Shown here piece by piece: positions 19,263-29,766 of a DNA stretch of 64,000 bases (positions are counted from its first letter, which is position 1; each line of letters opens with the position of its first letter). The position numbers were made by a program, and so were the translations under genes. The notes beneath the pieces were generated by a model. It had not been told where the DNA came from. It did not search any database and saw only the letters and a list, made by a program, of their open reading frames with translations. Source of the DNA: Tritrichomonas musculus (taxonomy: Eukaryota; Parabasalia; Tritrichomonadida; Tritrichomonadidae); assembly GCA_039105265.1 (NCBI GenBank), contig JAPFFF010000021.1, positions 248,001 through 312,000 of the forward strand, in the 5' to 3' direction.

Positions 19263-20564
19263 TTAATTATTATGATATTGATAGTTTTCATGCATCAGTT
19301 TATTTAATGAAGATTGAAGGCTTGTGTTTTTAAGTTTTAATTCTTTTATTTGAGAAAGAAAATTAGATTTATTTTGTTCATATTCATTCTCTTTTGCTAG
19401 AAACTGTAACCGTGTTCTCTCAAAATTTTTTTTTGTATCATTTAATTGCAAATTAAGGTTTTTTATTACTTGATTAAATTCATCTTCTCTTTTTTGATAA
19501 GTATTAATATTTTGCTGTATAATTTGATTTAATTCATCATCTCTTTTTTGATAACCTTTATTATTTTGTTGTATAATTTGATTTAATTCAAATATCTTTA
19601 ATTGAAGATTACTTTTTTCTTTCTGGAATTCTTTTTCTCTTTCTTGAAATTGCGTATTTAATTGTTGATATTTTTGGTTCGTTTGGAGTAATTCTGACTC
19701 GATTTTACTAATATTTTTTGAAAGAAATGAATTTTCTTTTTGTAAATGATCAACATCTGTTAAATACTTTTTATTTTTAGTTTTCAATTCATTTATATAA
19801 TCTAAATTGCATGGCAAATATTTAAAAAACTTTTCATTCTCTGGTTTTGAATACTTTTCATATAATTCTGAAAATTGATCGTTGGTTATTCTTTTTAAAT
19901 CAATGAAACTAAACAAAATACAAAATTTATCAATTGATTTAATAATTAAATTAAATATTTCACTCATTGGATATTCTTCTTCATTGCTCTCTTGAAGAAT
20001 ACGAAAAACAAAAGATGATGGCAATTTCACTGTGCTTTCATTTTTTAGGAATTCATTAATGTGATTAGCTAAAATTCTTTCCATTTGCAAAGAAAAATTA
20101 AGTTGGCATTCTGAATTTTCATTTGTTTCAATTTCATTCAAAATAAATTGAATTATGAAGTCAATATTTGAAATACTTCGTTCGTAATATTTTTCAAGAT
20201 TTTTTGAAAGACTTTTCACTTGAAAAAATTCTGAAAGTTTATAGAAATCGAAGTATTTGTCATTGGTCATTTCTATATCTTCGTCTTGAATAAGTTTAAA
20301 GAAAGATTTAAGATTCGAAGATTTAATTTTATTTTCTTGCTGAAATTTTTGGATATCTTTAGGTAATTGAGATCTAACGTCCGAAATTAAATATTTGTTG
20401 CGAATTAATTGACTATGTTTGCATAACTGCGAATAATTGATAGAGATTTTTTGATTTGATTCTAGTTCAATTGTAACAAGGTCAGTTTCAAATTCATCTA
20501 TACCATCTTCAGAAAAGTCATATTGAAGCAATGGATGCTTCTTTATTGAAGAGTTTTTATCCAT
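19263..20564 (-). CDS. Trichomonad BTB-like coiled-coil protein
   Basis: A 433-residue protein. Residues about 25-260 are helical and resemble the trichomonad family that begins with a BTB/POZ-like fold: VTIELESNQKISINYSQLCKHS, then an LPKDIQKFQ block and FFKLIQDEDIE. Residues about 265-425 form a long coiled coil with Asn/Gln-rich repeats (FELNQIIQQNNK, DELNQIIQQNIN, DEFNQVIKNLN). No catalytic motif is seen. Its closest relative in the window is the broken gene at 16808-18071. The stop TAA (19263-19265) is followed in frame by 48 more open codons with a protein-like composition. Confidence 0.7.
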   Translation of the reverse strand: MDKNSSIKKHPLLQYDFSEDGIDEFETDLVTIELESNQKISINYSQLCKHSQLIRNKYLISDVRSQLPKDIQKFQQENKIKSSNLKSFFKLIQDEDIEMTNDKYFDFYKLSEFFQVKSLSKNLEKYYERSISNIDFIIQFILNEIETNENSECQLNFSLQMERILANHINEFLKNESTVKLPSSFVFRILQESNEEEYPMSEIFNLIIKSIDKFCILFSFIDLKRITNDQFSELYEKYSKPENEKFFKYLPCNLDYINELKTKNKKYLTDVDHLQKENSFLSKNISKIESELLQTNQKYQQLNTQFQEREKEFQKEKSNLQLKIFELNQIIQQNNKGYQKRDDELNQIIQQNINTYQKREDEFNQVIKNLNLQLNDTKKNFERTRLQFLAKENEYEQNKSNFLSQIKELKLKNTSLQSSLNKLMHENYQYHNN

Positions 20565-21445
20565 TTATTAATCTTTTGAAAAATTGAATTTAAAAATGGT
20601 CAGTAATAGACATACAATGTTTATTTTTAATTCAATTTTGACCATAGGTGTCTTATCGTTTTTGTTTCAAGTTTATTTTGCATATCTTGGAAATCAAAGA
20701 TTATATCCAGCAAAAAAAGAATCAGTAGATTACTATTCTTCTTTTTATTGAATATGAAAACGATAAACAATAAAATATGATATGTTTTGTACAATTATTG
20801 ATATACAGAATCTTTCTAAAAATCGTGAAGAATATGAAATACTACTTTGTTTATTAAATAAAATATCAAAAAATCATTATCGTCATCCAGGGTTTCAAAT
20901 TAATCAGAAAAAAATGTTCCATTGATATAAAATAAAAACGCAAATAGAGATATTACAGCTGCAAAGATTTTTGACATCGGATAAAATGCCGCTGTTTCTG
21001 AAAATGATGGAAGAGATTATGATTGATAATGATCTTGGCCGATATACAATAAATAGTTAATGAAAATTGTGGTAATTGATATAGTAATCGTAATTACTGG
21101 AAGAAAAGTAGTTACTGATTACCCAAAAGTGACTTTTTGTAAGGATATTCAAATATTGAATAATGAAAATGTGCTATTTTATAATAATTTGCTTTTCATT
21201 TGTTTTTATGCTTTTCATAAAGTTATTAAAAATTATATAATGAAATATGAAAACAAAAATAATTACATGAAGCAAAAAACAAAATAATGAATAGTTTACA
21301 TTATATGTTGAGATAAACATGAAGTAAAGACTAAAATATTGAATAGTTTACACATTATATTTTCTGAATATAAAAATATATAAAACCTAAACTTTTGAGT
21401 TTAATCTTAGTTCTAAAAAAGTTCTGTCAAAATATAATTTGATAA
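20565..21445. other. Intergenic, about 880 bp
   Basis: No gene is supported. Two small open stretches (20980-21060 and 21060-21287, plus) have no recognisable content. Near 21290-21345 the words AATAGTTTACA and ACATTATAT are repeated, a weak direct repeat. The last bases before the ATG (GTCAAAATATAATTTGATAA) are the probable start region of the giant gene. Confidence 0.4.
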
Positions 21446-24400
21446 ATGTTGAAATTTATGCTACCATCTTCACCTGTTTTTGACCATCCTTGCCCAATTA
21501 CAAATATCCGTCAAACACTCCTTGATTTGCAAGGGCAAGCAGATGAAAAATCAATTATTGGATTTTTAGAAGAATCTATATCTTATCTTTGCTCAGATTA
21601 TCAAATAGAAATTGCCAACGAACTTTTGCCAGCCATTTCTTCGTGCTTTTCACTCTATCCACAGTATTCTTTGCCACTTATTGATAAATTTTTAAAGCCA
21701 TCTAAATGGAACGAATATTTAATAATAAATACAGCTTCCATACTTTTTGAAATCGCAAATACCGAATCACAATTCGATAATCCAGATTCTCAGAAGTTTA
21801 TTGATAGTTTAATCACCGAAATTTTTCCACAAATACAAAATTTTAATAACGATAAAAAATTGACCATATTTGACATCAGAATTTCACCTCAATTCCAGAA
21901 CTCATTAATTTTGAATCTTCTTTTATCGTCAAAATTAACACAAAAATTATTTTCCGATTTCTTTCCATTTATTTTGATATCAAATATTCATTCAAAAAGT
22001 TCAAGATTTGAACTTTTTCTTAACAAAGCTACAGAAAACGGTTTTCTCAGAATTCCACCACTGACAGAATCGATAAGTAAAGATCTAACTGAAATATTAG
22101 AATATCAAAACTTTGAATCTATCGAAAAAATGAAAAAAGAAACATTATTTTTCATATCACAAGCTATTTGCTATTCAAAAAGTCGAGGTGAAAAACAAAT
22201 TGATGGAATGAATGAAGAAACGATCATTCCATTCATCGCAGTCACTTTAATTTATCATCTCGAAAACGAAGCCAAATTTTCACCTTCAATTTACGTAAAT
22301 GAGATGCTATTGAAAGCTGTGAAATTACTGAACGATAGCAACTGCACTCCACTTTTTCAAAGGTCAATTGAAATCATTCTTTCAAATTTTAATGATTTCC
22401 TCTCTAATGATTCTATTGTCGAAATAATTGTCATTTTAAATCACAAAAAGATTAACAACGAATTGTCTGTGATTGACAAAACTTTTCTATTATCGTCTTT
22501 ATTCAATTTGTTAACACAAAATTCTGATAATTTAAATGACCATCTGAAAAAGTTTATTGAAAATGTTACAGATCAACTTTTGAATTTCGTTTTTATTCAC
22601 TTTCCTGAGTTAATTGAAAAAGTCACATTTCCAAAATTGAATCTAGCGGTTTTTAATAAAGATCAAATCATCAGCTTTATTGAAAAAAATCTAAGTACAG
22701 AAAAAAGTTATCAAACGGTTTATTTTCTTGAATATTTCTGTTTTAACCAACCAACAATAAGCATTTCTGATGAAGTTCAAGAAAATCTACTTAAAATTAT
22801 TAACGAAAAATTTGCTGATGAGAAAAATGTTAAAGATTCGTTAATAATTGCTAATTTCATGAAGAATAATATGAATGAAAAATTCAATGAACTTTCAATT
22901 GATGACAAGATCAAACTTTTATTATCAAATGAAGAAAATGTAAATTTGACTGATAAAATGAACTTTGATGAAATTTTGTTTTTTATTTTAAATGATTCAC
23001 ACAAAGATATTGAAAGGAGTGACCAACTTTTTCAGTCACTTATTGAACTACTTATAAAAGATAAAGAAATGTTTCATATTTATCTTTTGTATTATATTGA
23101 ATCTCTATCAATGATTAGTTCTTATACATATTTCTATTATTTTTATGACATGTATTTGAAATATGAAGATGAATTCATTAATGTAACGAATGAAAGTTAT
23201 GAATTAGATGAAGATACAAGAATATTATATCGAATTTATACATCTCCTTTATCATCATTAGAAACTCCACAGTTTGGAAAATCGTTAGTTGGAAAACTTT
23301 TTAAATTGAGGCCATCTTATCAATTATTTTTGTGTTTGAAAAACTTTGCTTCATCTTTTCCAATTCTTTTTAAAGATGAACCTCAACTTGTTTTTGATTT
23401 TGTTCTTCCACAGTTAGATTATTTTTATTTGATTTTTGAACCTAATAAAAATGAAAAGGCAATAGAGTTGGTAAAAACATCTTATTCTGCATTATCATTC
23501 CTTTTCTCTACATTGAAAGAACCAATCATTTTAAAAAAATTTCTGATTTGGCTTTTTCAAAACATAATTAAATTCTCAAATTCACAAGTTCTTTGTTTCA
23601 TTATTCTACTTCATTATCTATATGATAATGAAAATGTTATAAAAGTAGTTTCATTAATTGCAATCAATTACAATTTTTTCGAAACTGCTAAAAATTTACT
23701 TCAAAGAAGAATCCAAAATAAATTCTTTAAAGATTTTTATGATGAAATTCTTTGCACCTTGATATCACAAATATTTTCATCATTATTTAAAATCTATACA
23801 ATTGAATCGAGTATTGATCAATTATTTGATGAATTTATTACTTTACCATCAATTCAAATCAAAAATTCTATAAAGAACAAGAAATTTACAAAAGAAATCA
23901 ACGATTTTATAATGAACACAGATTATATTCGTGATTTTTGGATTGAGCATGATCATTTCAGATTAAAGAAATATCCAAACGATCTTCATTTTCTTGCCTT
24001 TACAAGCAGATTGAATCGAAGAAAAGCTTATGATGATTCAATGTTTCTGGAATGTTTAAAAAATCTTACGAATGAAGAAGATATTGATGATACATTCAAT
24101 GAAACTATTGATGAAGATGTAATTGAAAATGCAAAATTTAAGCCTTTCAGTAATTTTCCAAGAGTTTTTCATTCAGAAATGGGCCTTAATGAGAGAATAG
24201 CTTCATACAAAGAAGGAAACTCACCTAAAAGCGGTTATTTATATGAAAATAAAACTCACATGGAAAAGTTCAATTCAAATTATGCTGATAAAGAATGGAA
24301 AATATATAATGAAAAAGAAGATGGTACAAATAAGAAAGCAATCAATAATGTAGATTTTAATGGTAAAAAATATAATATAAATGAATACTTTAACAAAATG

Positions 24401-27400
24401 AAAGATTCTCCTGAAAAGAAAGTATTTACTAGCAAAGAAATTAATGATGAAAAGGAAGTTTTAAATAAAACCAATGAAGAAAAAAAAGTTTTAAATGCAA
24501 AAGAAATTAATGAGGAAAAGGAAATTCCAAAAGAAATCAATGAAGAAAAGGAAATTACAAAAGAAGCCAATGAAGAAAAAGAAATCAATGAAGAAAAGGA
24601 AATTACAAAAGAAGCCAATGAAGAAAAAGAAATCAATGAAGAAAAGGAAATTACAAAAGAAATCAATGAAGAAAAAGATATTTTAAATGCAGAAGAAATT
24701 AATGGAATAATTATTATTAACGAAAATACATATGAAGTAACATTTAATTATAATGTCATAGAACATCAAATTACAGAATTCATTAAAATACTATTGATGG
24801 ATTCAATCAATGATCATTGTTTTTCCATTTTACTCACGGCATTTGAAAAAATTGCAGAAACAAATATCAATAAGATATCTGATATTGATTTTGTAAACAA
24901 TTATTTCTACAGATTTGAAGAACAAAGCGTTGGAAGTGATTCACAATCCTCTTCAAAGATAATGTATCGATTTATTGAAATTTTAAGCATTTTTATAAAA
25001 TTGAATCAACTTTCTTCTATAGATTCGAATAAAATATTAAATATTATATTAAGTCCAAAGTGGAGATTTGATTCACTTTTACTTATGAAAGCGATTTCAT
25101 CATTCAGATATTATGAATCTTTGGATATTTCATTTTTACATCTTGCATCTTTTGATATATACAACCAAAAAATCGTTGGTGAAAGAGACTTATCAATAAT
25201 ACAGAGAATAATAAATAATTCTGAAAACAATAAAGAAAAAATTTATAAATATTATCAATATTATGCAGATAAAGGAAACCAAGAAGCAATTGCAATATAT
25301 TCAATTCTTTTGACTGATATAAAATATGGAAATGTTGATTATGAAAAAGCAATTCCATATATAAAGAAAGCTCTTGATTTGAATGATCCAACAGCAATGT
25401 TTGTATTTGGTAAAATGTTATATGATGGAAAAGGTGTTGATAAAAATATTGATGAAAGTATGAAATATATTTCAAAATCAGTTGAATTAGGAAGTGACTT
25501 TTCAATAAATTATTATGGAACCGTTTTTGAAAAAGATACTAAAAAAATTGTTGAATATTATAAGAAAGGAATAGAAAAATACAATTTATTGTCTCTTTTT
25601 AACTTATCAATAATGGTTTTGGATGGTTGTCAACATTCGCCTTTTAATAAAAACGAAGCAATAAAGAACATTAAAAATGCTGCTGATCAAGGTTTAATAC
25701 TAGCAATGCATAATTATGGTAATATACTAGATTTCGGTGAAATTCCATCAGATTCAGAATTATCATTTCAGTATTTTGAAAAGGCTGCAAAAAAAGGATA
25801 TGAACCGTCAATTGAAAAAATAGTTGATATAATATGTGAAAATAAAAATTTTTTGTCTGATCAAGAAAACATTGAATGGTTAGAAAAAGGAGAAAAAATC
25901 GGAATTAAAAAAGCTAGTGCTTTTTTATCATTATTAAAAAATGATTCTAAAACAAATGATTTGTTTGAATTGGCAAGTGAAAATGACTTAGATTCAGCAT
26001 CTAAATATCATCAAAGCGTTTGGAAGAAAAATGGATTTGAAGGTAATACTTATGAATGCTTTGCAAAAGAAGCAAGAAAATACAAACAAATCCTTCTTGA
26101 CTATAAAAAAGATAACACCAAAGTTTTCACTGATCCAAACTTTCCACCATTTAAAAATTGGAAAAGAATAGATGAAATATATCCAGCACCACTTTTTCAA
26201 AAAGATCTAATTCATCCTAGTTTCGTTAATCAAGGAAGCTTTGGTGATTGTTGTGCAATAAGTGCTCTTTCAAGAATTGCAAATCAGCATTATTTAGTCC
26301 CTGAATTATTTAATTACAAATTACCTAATAAAATATTAGGAATTGTTGAAAATTCAATCAATATTAAATGTGGTGCTGTTGTTATTTATTTTTATGCATT
26401 TGGAAGAAGAACTCCTGTTTTAATAGACACACTCGTACCTGTAAATGATGAAGGAGAGCCATTCTTAAGTAATTTGAATGATAAAAGTAAATCTCCATGG
26501 TTTTGTTTGGTTGAAAAAGCATTCATAAAACTAAATGGATCATTTAATGCTACCAAAGGTATTTTATTCCAAATAGCTCTTTCATCATTCTATTTCACAT
26601 ATTCGAAAATAATACTTAATGAAAAAATGGGATCAAAATATAAATCATTGAAAATGACGACTTTTGAAAAGACAAAATTCAATTTTGATAAAATGAATGA
26701 ATATTACAATAAAGGATATCTTATTCAGGTAGTTATAAAAAATCAAAAAGCAAAAATACCATCAATTAAAGGATTAGTTGCCTATCATTCTTATCATGTT
26801 TATAACTTATGCAGTTATAAAAATATGAATTTTGTGTGCTTACGAAATCCTTGGGGCACTAGAGAATGGAACGGAAAATATTCAAGGAATGACAAATCTA
26901 TTCCTTCTGATGTTAGAAAATTCCTTGATTATGATAATTGCCCGAAAGGTGTATTTTGGATGTCTGAAAAAGATTTATTCAAATGTTTTAATAAGTTTGC
27001 TATTTTGAAACATGTTCATCCTGATTGGAATATGAAAATGTTTCATATTATTTATAATCATCTTTCTGCGAAAAATGATTCTACTTATGCAGTCCGAATT
27101 ACGCAAAAAATTCAACCTGGAAAGAAATGTCGAATCCACTTTCTAGTTGAACAACGTTTTCCAAATACATGTGATGATAGAAAAGGTTATAATTTAATTA
27201 TTGCACATGCAAATGGTAAAAAAATTAATGCAGATCAAATCCAAAATAAAAATCATTATACAACATTTTATGGAAACTTTCTAATTGGAGATTTCGCATA
27301 TGATTTGACTGACATTAATGATATTTTATCTGTTAAAATTGAATCAATTACAAATAAATATAATGTTCATTACTATGTTACTGTGATTTGTAAATACACT

Positions 27401-29383
27401 TTCGATTTGTATGATGTTGTTCATCCAGAAAAGCTTCTTCCTGAAGTAAACAATCCTGGAATTGTATTTGAAAACACACGTTTTTCGAACGATAAAATGT
27501 CCAAGAAACTCAAACTTAAAAAATTTGATTCAAAAATTGCATTTTCACTTCATTCATTGTCATCAAAAGACTATGTTGATCCGAATGAGAGAGATGAATT
27601 AATATCTAAGCTATTTCAATACAAAAAGTTCAACTTTAAATCATCACAAGTTGATACATATTTATATTCGAAAGTGAAAGAAGAACCTCTTGGAAGTGGA
27701 ACAAATGGCACTGTTTTCTTGGTTGAAAGGAAATCAACAGGAAGATTATTTGCTGCTAAAGTATTGAAAAAGCCAGCTGATTTACAATTTTTGAGAGAAC
27801 TTTCAATTCTTCGATCATTAAGATATCCGTCAATTGTTCATTTTTTCGGATTCAGTGCCACTGATTTCAATGATGAAAACTATCCAACAATCATAACTGA
27901 ATACATAAAAGGAGGCTCACTTTATGACTTACTTGAGAGAGTTCATAAAGGAAAAAGTTCATTATCAAGCACTGAAAAAATGATTATTTTAATCGGAATT
28001 GCACTTGGAATGGATCATTTGCATAATCATGCAATTATTCACAGAGATTTGAAGTTCCACAACGTTTTGTTGAATGACGATTTAACTCCAAAAATTTGTG
28101 ATTTTGGAGAATCAAAATCATTTTCAAATGAACTTGATAATGGTCAATGTGAAATCGTTGGAACTCCATTTTTCATGGCTCCTGAAATAATTAATGGAAA
28201 TCATTATTCATATCCTGTTGATGTTTATTCATTTGGCGTGATTGCTTATTTCATTTACACCGATCAATTCCCAGATGAATCTCATCATATTGATTTAGAC
28301 AAAATTGATCCAAAATACAAATCATTTGTATCGAGACTTGTTGATCCAAATCCATCAAACAGGCCAACGTTTGAAGAGATCACTAAATCTTATCTGAATG
28401 AAGAAGAAGGAACTTGGATTGAAGGTGCAGATAAAAATATAATCGAGAATTATGTTCGTACACTTGGATTGACATTAATGCCACATAACCATGAAGTCGA
28501 TCTTGACATCTTTAAATCAATCAATGAAGAAAATTATCCTGAATATGCAAGACATCCGAAATCATCATTTGATGACATTGTAAATAATGAAAGCGCTGAT
28601 ATTGAAGACATTTCTAACCTTAAAAAAGCTTATGAATATATAAATGATGACAAGAAAGATAATTATGATCCTGCTTTGATTAAATCTGCTTTGTTCAACG
28701 CTGGTTTTATGTTTTTCATGGGAAATTCGAAATCAGAATTGATTAAAGAAGAAGATTATTTTTATGCAATTAAATTCTTAGTTGCTGCTTCTTTATTGAA
28801 AGATAGAACATCAATGTACATGTTATCACAGATATATGCAAACAGTTCGGATTTGAATGATCATAAAACTGCATTCAAAATTGCTTCAATTGCAGCTGAT
28901 CTCGGCTCTCCAGAAGCTGAACGAACACTTGGATACTTTTACAGAAGTGGAAAGGGAGTTGATCAAAACTTTATCTTGTCAGCTCTTTATTTTAAACTCT
29001 CTGCTGATAAAGGAGACAAAGAAGCAATGTTTGAATTTGCTAATACACTTATTGCTAACAAGCTGTTAATTCAGCATGCTTCACAGAATCAATTCGAAGC
29101 AGAAAAGAAAATATTCCAACAACAGATGAGGAAAGCTCAAAAAATGATTTATAAAATGGAAGGAAAAAGCTACAAAATTTACAAGGAATTCATTTTGACT
29201 CTCGATGCAATTGAAGATATAAATATATCAATCCTTTGTGCAAAAATGTATTACGAACGGGCAGCAGACAAAGGACACTTAGAGGCAAATGCAGCATTAA
29301 AAAGGATTAATTGTGATGATCAAGATGTACCTGATTATGTACAAGATCTCTCAATTTCTCTATCAATTTCACTTGAAGGTTAA
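21446..29383 (+). CDS. Giant fusion: helical N-terminus - Sel1 - calpain protease - protein kinase - Sel1
   Basis: A 2,645-residue protein. Residues 1-880 are alpha-helical, perhaps a HEAT-like solenoid. About 985-1085 is a charged K/E/N/I repeat. Sel1 repeats follow at about 1260-1510 (AMFVFGKMLYDGKGVDKN). A calpain (C2 family) catalytic unit spans about 1560-1830: QGSFGDCCAISALSRIA with C1602, AYHSYHVYNL with H1781 and LRNPWGTREW with N1801, so the triad is complete, followed by a calpain beta-sandwich-like stretch. A kinase covers about 2075-2350: GSGTNG (from 2083), K2105, HRDLK (D2201), DFGES (D2219) and APE, all intact. The C-terminus has more Sel1 repeats (about 2420-2645). Protease and kinase in one chain suggest calcium- or stress-linked signalling; substrates are unknown. 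Confidence 0.9.
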   Translation: MLKFMLPSSPVFDHPCPITNIRQTLLDLQGQADEKSIIGFLEESISYLCSDYQIEIANELLPAISSCFSLYPQYSLPLIDKFLKPSKWNEYLIINTASILFEIANTESQFDNPDSQKFIDSLITEIFPQIQNFNNDKKLTIFDIRISPQFQNSLILNLLLSSKLTQKLFSDFFPFILISNIHSKSSRFELFLNKATENGFLRIPPLTESISKDLTEILEYQNFESIEKMKKETLFFISQAICYSKSRGEKQIDGMNEETIIPFIAVTLIYHLENEAKFSPSIYVNEMLLKAVKLLNDSNCTPLFQRSIEIILSNFNDFLSNDSIVEIIVILNHKKINNELSVIDKTFLLSSLFNLLTQNSDNLNDHLKKFIENVTDQLLNFVFIHFPELIEKVTFPKLNLAVFNKDQIISFIEKNLSTEKSYQTVYFLEYFCFNQPTISISDEVQENLLKIINEKFADEKNVKDSLIIANFMKNNMNEKFNELSIDDKIKLLLSNEENVNLTDKMNFDEILFFILNDSHKDIERSDQLFQSLIELLIKDKEMFHIYLLYYIESLSMISSYTYFYYFYDMYLKYEDEFINVTNESYELDEDTRILYRIYTSPLSSLETPQFGKSLVGKLFKLRPSYQLFLCLKNFASSFPILFKDEPQLVFDFVLPQLDYFYLIFEPNKNEKAIELVKTSYSALSFLFSTLKEPIILKKFLIWLFQNIIKFSNSQVLCFIILLHYLYDNENVIKVVSLIAINYNFFETAKNLLQRRIQNKFFKDFYDEILCTLISQIFSSLFKIYTIESSIDQLFDEFITLPSIQIKNSIKNKKFTKEINDFIMNTDYIRDFWIEHDHFRLKKYPNDLHFLAFTSRLNRRKAYDDSMFLECLKNLTNEEDIDDTFNETIDEDVIENAKFKPFSNFPRVFHSEMGLNERIASYKEGNSPKSGYLYENKTHMEKFNSNYADKEWKIYNEKEDGTNKKAINNVDFNGKKYNINEYFNKMKDSPEKKVFTSKEINDEKEVLNKTNEEKKVLNAKEINEEKEIPKEINEEKEITKEANEEKEINEEKEITKEANEEKEINEEKEITKEINEEKDILNAEEINGIIIINENTYEVTFNYNVIEHQITEFIKILLMDSINDHCFSILLTAFEKIAETNINKISDIDFVNNYFYRFEEQSVGSDSQSSSKIMYRFIEILSIFIKLNQLSSIDSNKILNIILSPKWRFDSLLLMKAISSFRYYESLDISFLHLASFDIYNQKIVGERDLSIIQRIINNSENNKEKIYKYYQYYADKGNQEAIAIYSILLTDIKYGNVDYEKAIPYIKKALDLNDPTAMFVFGKMLYDGKGVDKNIDESMKYISKSVELGSDFSINYYGTVFEKDTKKIVEYYKKGIEKYNLLSLFNLSIMVLDGCQHSPFNKNEAIKNIKNAADQGLILAMHNYGNILDFGEIPSDSELSFQYFEKAAKKGYEPSIEKIVDIICENKNFLSDQENIEWLEKGEKIGIKKASAFLSLLKNDSKTNDLFELASENDLDSASKYHQSVWKKNGFEGNTYECFAKEARKYKQILLDYKKDNTKVFTDPNFPPFKNWKRIDEIYPAPLFQKDLIHPSFVNQGSFGDCCAISALSRIANQHYLVPELFNYKLPNKILGIVENSINIKCGAVVIYFYAFGRRTPVLIDTLVPVNDEGEPFLSNLNDKSKSPWFCLVEKAFIKLNGSFNATKGILFQIALSSFYFTYSKIILNEKMGSKYKSLKMTTFEKTKFNFDKMNEYYNKGYLIQVVIKNQKAKIPSIKGLVAYHSYHVYNLCSYKNMNFVCLRNPWGTREWNGKYSRNDKSIPSDVRKFLDYDNCPKGVFWMSEKDLFKCFNKFAILKHVHPDWNMKMFHIIYNHLSAKNDSTYAVRITQKIQPGKKCRIHFLVEQRFPNTCDDRKGYNLIIAHANGKKINADQIQNKNHYTTFYGNFLIGDFAYDLTDINDILSVKIESITNKYNVHYYVTVICKYTFDLYDVVHPEKLLPEVNNPGIVFENTRFSNDKMSKKLKLKKFDSKIAFSLHSLSSKDYVDPNERDELISKLFQYKKFNFKSSQVDTYLYSKVKEEPLGSGTNGTVFLVERKSTGRLFAAKVLKKPADLQFLRELSILRSLRYPSIVHFFGFSATDFNDENYPTIITEYIKGGSLYDLLERVHKGKSSLSSTEKMIILIGIALGMDHLHNHAIIHRDLKFHNVLLNDDLTPKICDFGESKSFSNELDNGQCEIVGTPFFMAPEIINGNHYSYPVDVYSFGVIAYFIYTDQFPDESHHIDLDKIDPKYKSFVSRLVDPNPSNRPTFEEITKSYLNEEEGTWIEGADKNIIENYVRTLGLTLMPHNHEVDLDIFKSINEENYPEYARHPKSSFDDIVNNESADIEDISNLKKAYEYINDDKKDNYDPALIKSALFNAGFMFFMGNSKSELIKEEDYFYAIKFLVAASLLKDRTSMYMLSQIYANSSDLNDHKTAFKIASIAADLGSPEAERTLGYFYRSGKGVDQNFILSALYFKLSADKGDKEAMFEFANTLIANKLLIQHASQNQFEAEKKIFQQQMRKAQKMIYKMEGKSYKIYKEFILTLDAIEDINISILCAKMYYERAADKGHLEANAALKRINCDDQDVPDYVQDLSISLSISLEG
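24412..24690 (+). repeat. Coding K/E/I/N repeat in the giant fusion gene
   Basis: A purine-rich array with units such as AATGAAGAAAAGGAAATT, translated as NEEKEITKEANEEKEI and variants. It separates the helical N-terminus from the Sel1/calpain part and should be a highly charged helix or disordered linker. It is open on both strands, which produces spurious antisense frames. Confidence 0.75.
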
Positions 29384-29638
29384 AAAATAAAATAACTTTT
29401 TATATTTGTTTAATTTTGTACGAACTTTTTGATAAAGACTTAACTTTTTGATAAAAAGCTACAAAATTTAAACTTTTTTTTTTTGAATAATCATGATTTT
29501 ATAGCACTTTTAAATAAATATATAAATGGTGAATATGAGGTGAATATGCTTGGCCAAAACGAATGACAAGAAAGAATGAAATTTGGAAAATTGTTTTTGT
29601 TAGGAAGAGTCACTTCGCTGCTGTTTGTATAATTAACA
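29384..29638. other. 3' flank of the giant gene
   Basis: The stop codon overlaps TTAAAAAATAAAATAA, compatible with a trichomonad UAAA-type poly(A) signal. Two copies of ACTTTTTGA follow at 29424-29432 and 29443-29451. The 14-mer TTTGTTAGGAAGAG sits at 29596-29609. No gene is seen. Confidence 0.4.
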
Positions 29639-29766
29639 TAAAATGAGGTTTTCAAACATATTCACCTCATTTTACAAATATATTGATTGCTCCCTCTCGG
29701 GCTAAATCTCCCAAGGTGAAGCCCTCGAGGTTTCAAGCTCTTTGTTCTCGTGATTTGTTTGAACAA
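29639..29766. ncRNA. Candidate structured RNA: three consecutive hairpins in a GC-richer island
   Basis: Three inverted repeats lie within 128 bases of an otherwise AT-rich spacer. Hairpin 1: TAAAATGAGGT (29639-29649) pairs perfectly with 29664-29674. Hairpin 2: CCTC and GGGCT (29693-29703) pair with AGCCC and GAGG (29720-29730) around a symmetric 2x2 internal loop, giving nine pairs, seven of them G-C. Hairpin 3: TTGTTC (29742-29747) pairs with GAACAA (29761-29766). Strand, class and transcription are unknown; I do not recognise it as tRNA, rRNA or a known snRNA. Confidence 0.35.

Noticed and set aside
21060-21287. 75-codon plus-strand frame before the giant gene
   Set aside because: Hydrophobic and Asn/Lys-rich with no recognisable motif; typical spacer translation.
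24280-24666. Antisense and shifted frames over the K/E repeat of the giant gene
   Set aside because: Purine-rich repeat DNA keeps other frames open; translations are Ser/Phe or Lys runs only.
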